Part shown: piece after piece, positions 33,725-34,705 of the stretch
Numbering within the stretch: position 1 is the first letter of the stretch
Layout: each line of letters begins with the position of its first letter
Origin: an uncultured Alphaproteobacteria bacterium
GTDB lineage: Bacteria > Pseudomonadota > Alphaproteobacteria > CALKHQ01
NCBI GenBank assembly: GCA_937988735.1
Contig: CALKHQ010000196.1
Span: forward strand, 1-34,705
DNA: 34,705 nt
Direction: 5' to 3'
The notes under the pieces: generated by a model
What the model was told of the DNA's origin: nothing
What the model saw: the letters and a program-made list of their open reading frames with translations, nothing else
The model's database searches: none
Position numbers and translations under genes: made by a program

Positions 33725-34421
33725 GGTCACCGGCGCCCACGTCCACTACGCCTCCGTTCCCGCGCTCAAGGGCGTCGACATGGCGGTGCGCGAGGGCGGC
33801 ATCGTCACCATCATCGGCGCCAACGGCGCCGGCAAGAGCACGACGCTGCGCACCATCTCCGGCCTCAACCGGCTGAGCAGCGGCGAGATCCGCTTCGCCG
33901 GCGAGCGCATCGACCGGCTGCCGCCGGAGCGGATCGTCGCCCGCGGCATCGCCCATGTGCCCGAGGGGCGGCGCATATTCCCCGACCTCACGGTGCTGGA
34001 AAACCTGCACACCGGCGCCTTCCTCCGGCGCGACCGGGCTGCGGTCGCCGCTGACCTGGAGACCGTGTTCACCCACTTCCCGCGCCTGCGCGAGCGCCGC
34101 AGCCAGTGGGCGAAGACGCTGTCGGGCGGCGAGCAGCAGATGCTCGCCATCGGCCGCGCGCTGATGTCGGCCCCGAAGCTGCTGCTGCTGGACGAACCCT
34201 CGATGGGCCTTGCGCCGGTGGTGGTGCAGGAGATTGCCCGCATCCTGCTGGAGCTCGCCCGCGACGGCATGACCATCGTGCTGGTCGAGCAGAATGCCGA
34301 GCTCGCGCTCCGGCTCGCCGACTACGCCTATGTGCTGGAGACCGGCACCGTGGCGCTGGAAGGCAAGGCGTCGGACCTGCACGAGAACGAGCATGTCCGC
34401 CGCGCCTACCTCGGCGCCTGA
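33714..34421 (+). CDS. livF: Branched-chain amino-acid-type ABC transporter ATPase LivF
   Basis: This is a 235-residue ATPase partner of LivG. Walker A GANGAGKSTTLRTISGL, AHVPEGRRIFPDLTVLENL (the LivF-specific loop after Walker A), signature LSGGEQQMLAIGRALM, Walker B LLLLDEPSMGLAP and H-loop LVEQN are all present, and the ending RRAYLGA is typical. The GTG/ATG choice is unambiguous: the ATG at 33714 lies inside the livG end, so the two are translationally coupled. The next reading frame overlaps its end by 29 bp. Confidence 0.94.
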   Translation: MLLEVTGAHVHYASVPALKGVDMAVREGGIVTIIGANGAGKSTTLRTISGLNRLSSGEIRFAGERIDRLPPERIVARGIAHVPEGRRIFPDLTVLENLHTGAFLRRDRAAVAADLETVFTHFPRLRERRSQWAKTLSGGEQQMLAIGRALMSAPKLLLLDEPSMGLAPVVVQEIARILLELARDGMTIVLVEQNAELALRLADYAYVLETGTVALEGKASDLHENEHVRRAYLGA

Positions 34422-34705
34422 ACCGGAAATCCCGGCGCTGCTCCGCGCGGCGGCGGAGCGCGCAGGCTGGCCCGCGGAGGCGCTGCTGTGGGAGCGGCAG
34501 ATGGCCGACGCGGTCGCAGCCCTGGCCGGCAGCGGCGACGCGGCAGCAGCGCGCACCCGCTTCGCCCGGGCGCTGGCGCTCGGCGACGCCGTCTTTCCTG
34601 CCGTCGACCTGCGCCGGCTCACCGCAGCCGCGAACCTCGCCATCCTCGACCGGAATCCCGACGCCCTCGCTGCCGTCCGCGAACAGTGGACGGCCGGCGA
34701 ACCGT
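34393..34705 (+). CDS. Unrecognised reading frame downstream of livF, cut by window end
   Basis: An ATG at 34393, inside the last codons of livF in another frame, opens 104 codons that run off the window. The product is Ala-rich and helical (PEIPALLRAAAERAGWPAEALLWERQMADAVAALAGSGDAA in its first part, then a RLTAAANLAILDRNP segment). GC is concentrated at third codon positions, as in real genes here, and no stop occurs. I do not recognise it. A later ATG at 34501 is an alternative start. It may belong to the transporter operon. Confidence 0.45.
   Translation, partial: MSAAPTSAPEPEIPALLRAAAERAGWPAEALLWERQMADAVAALAGSGDAAAARTRFARALALGDAVFPAVDLRRLTAAANLAILDRNPDALAAVREQWTAGEP

Overview
The window is very G+C-rich chromosomal DNA, densely packed with protein genes on both strands. 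I saw no rRNA, tRNA, CRISPR array or insertion sequence. Gene content points to an alphaproteobacterium, probably a metabolically versatile Rhodospirillales-type organism. The pointers are strong third-position GC in every gene, a form II aerobic CO-dehydrogenase-like cluster, several sugar/polyol-type ABC importers, an acetoin-dehydrogenase-type operon and a DUF4212/sodium:solute symporter pair. The taxon is inference; no marker gene is present.

Left part (1-9.5 kb). This holds the 5' end of an omega-amino-acid:pyruvate aminotransferase, cut by the window edge, and a small membrane protein preceded by two CRP/FNR-like palindromes. A Sel1-repeat envelope protein with an unusual 14-residue tandem repeat diverges from a Tat-exported M15/DUF882 peptidase-like protein whose last zinc-ligand His is replaced by Tyr. 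The coxS-coxL-coxM cluster follows, in form II order and with the AYRGAGR loop. After it come a PRC-barrel protein, a peroxiredoxin, a VOC protein and a secreted hypothetical. A perfect 35-bp tandem duplication lies between the peroxiredoxin and the VOC gene.

Centre (9.6-27.2 kb). Two ABC importers diverge from a 434-bp control region. The leftward operon encodes ATPase 1, a binding protein, two permeases, ATPase 2, an unrecognised 302-aa membrane protein, a metal-dependent amidohydrolase and a PfkB-type kinase. Its two ATPases carry complementary defects: ATPase 1 lacks the H-loop His and ATPase 2 lacks the LSGGQ signature. Both defects would fall in the same composite nucleotide site, so an asymmetric importer with one working ATP site is predicted. 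The rightward operon encodes a Tat-exported binding protein, two permeases and one ATPase, and runs towards acetoin-dehydrogenase-like E1 alpha, E1 beta and a lipoyl-alpha/beta-hydrolase AcoC. Import and oxidative cleavage of a carbon source may therefore be linked. Both transporters have a long perfect hairpin just after the binding-protein gene.

Right part (27.2-34.7 kb). This holds a conserved hypothetical, the DUF4212/sodium:solute symporter pair, three small membrane proteins, an RraA-family protein, a nucleoside 2-deoxyribosyltransferase, and the LivG and LivF ATPases of a branched-chain amino-acid-type transporter. An unrecognised reading frame is cut off by the window end.
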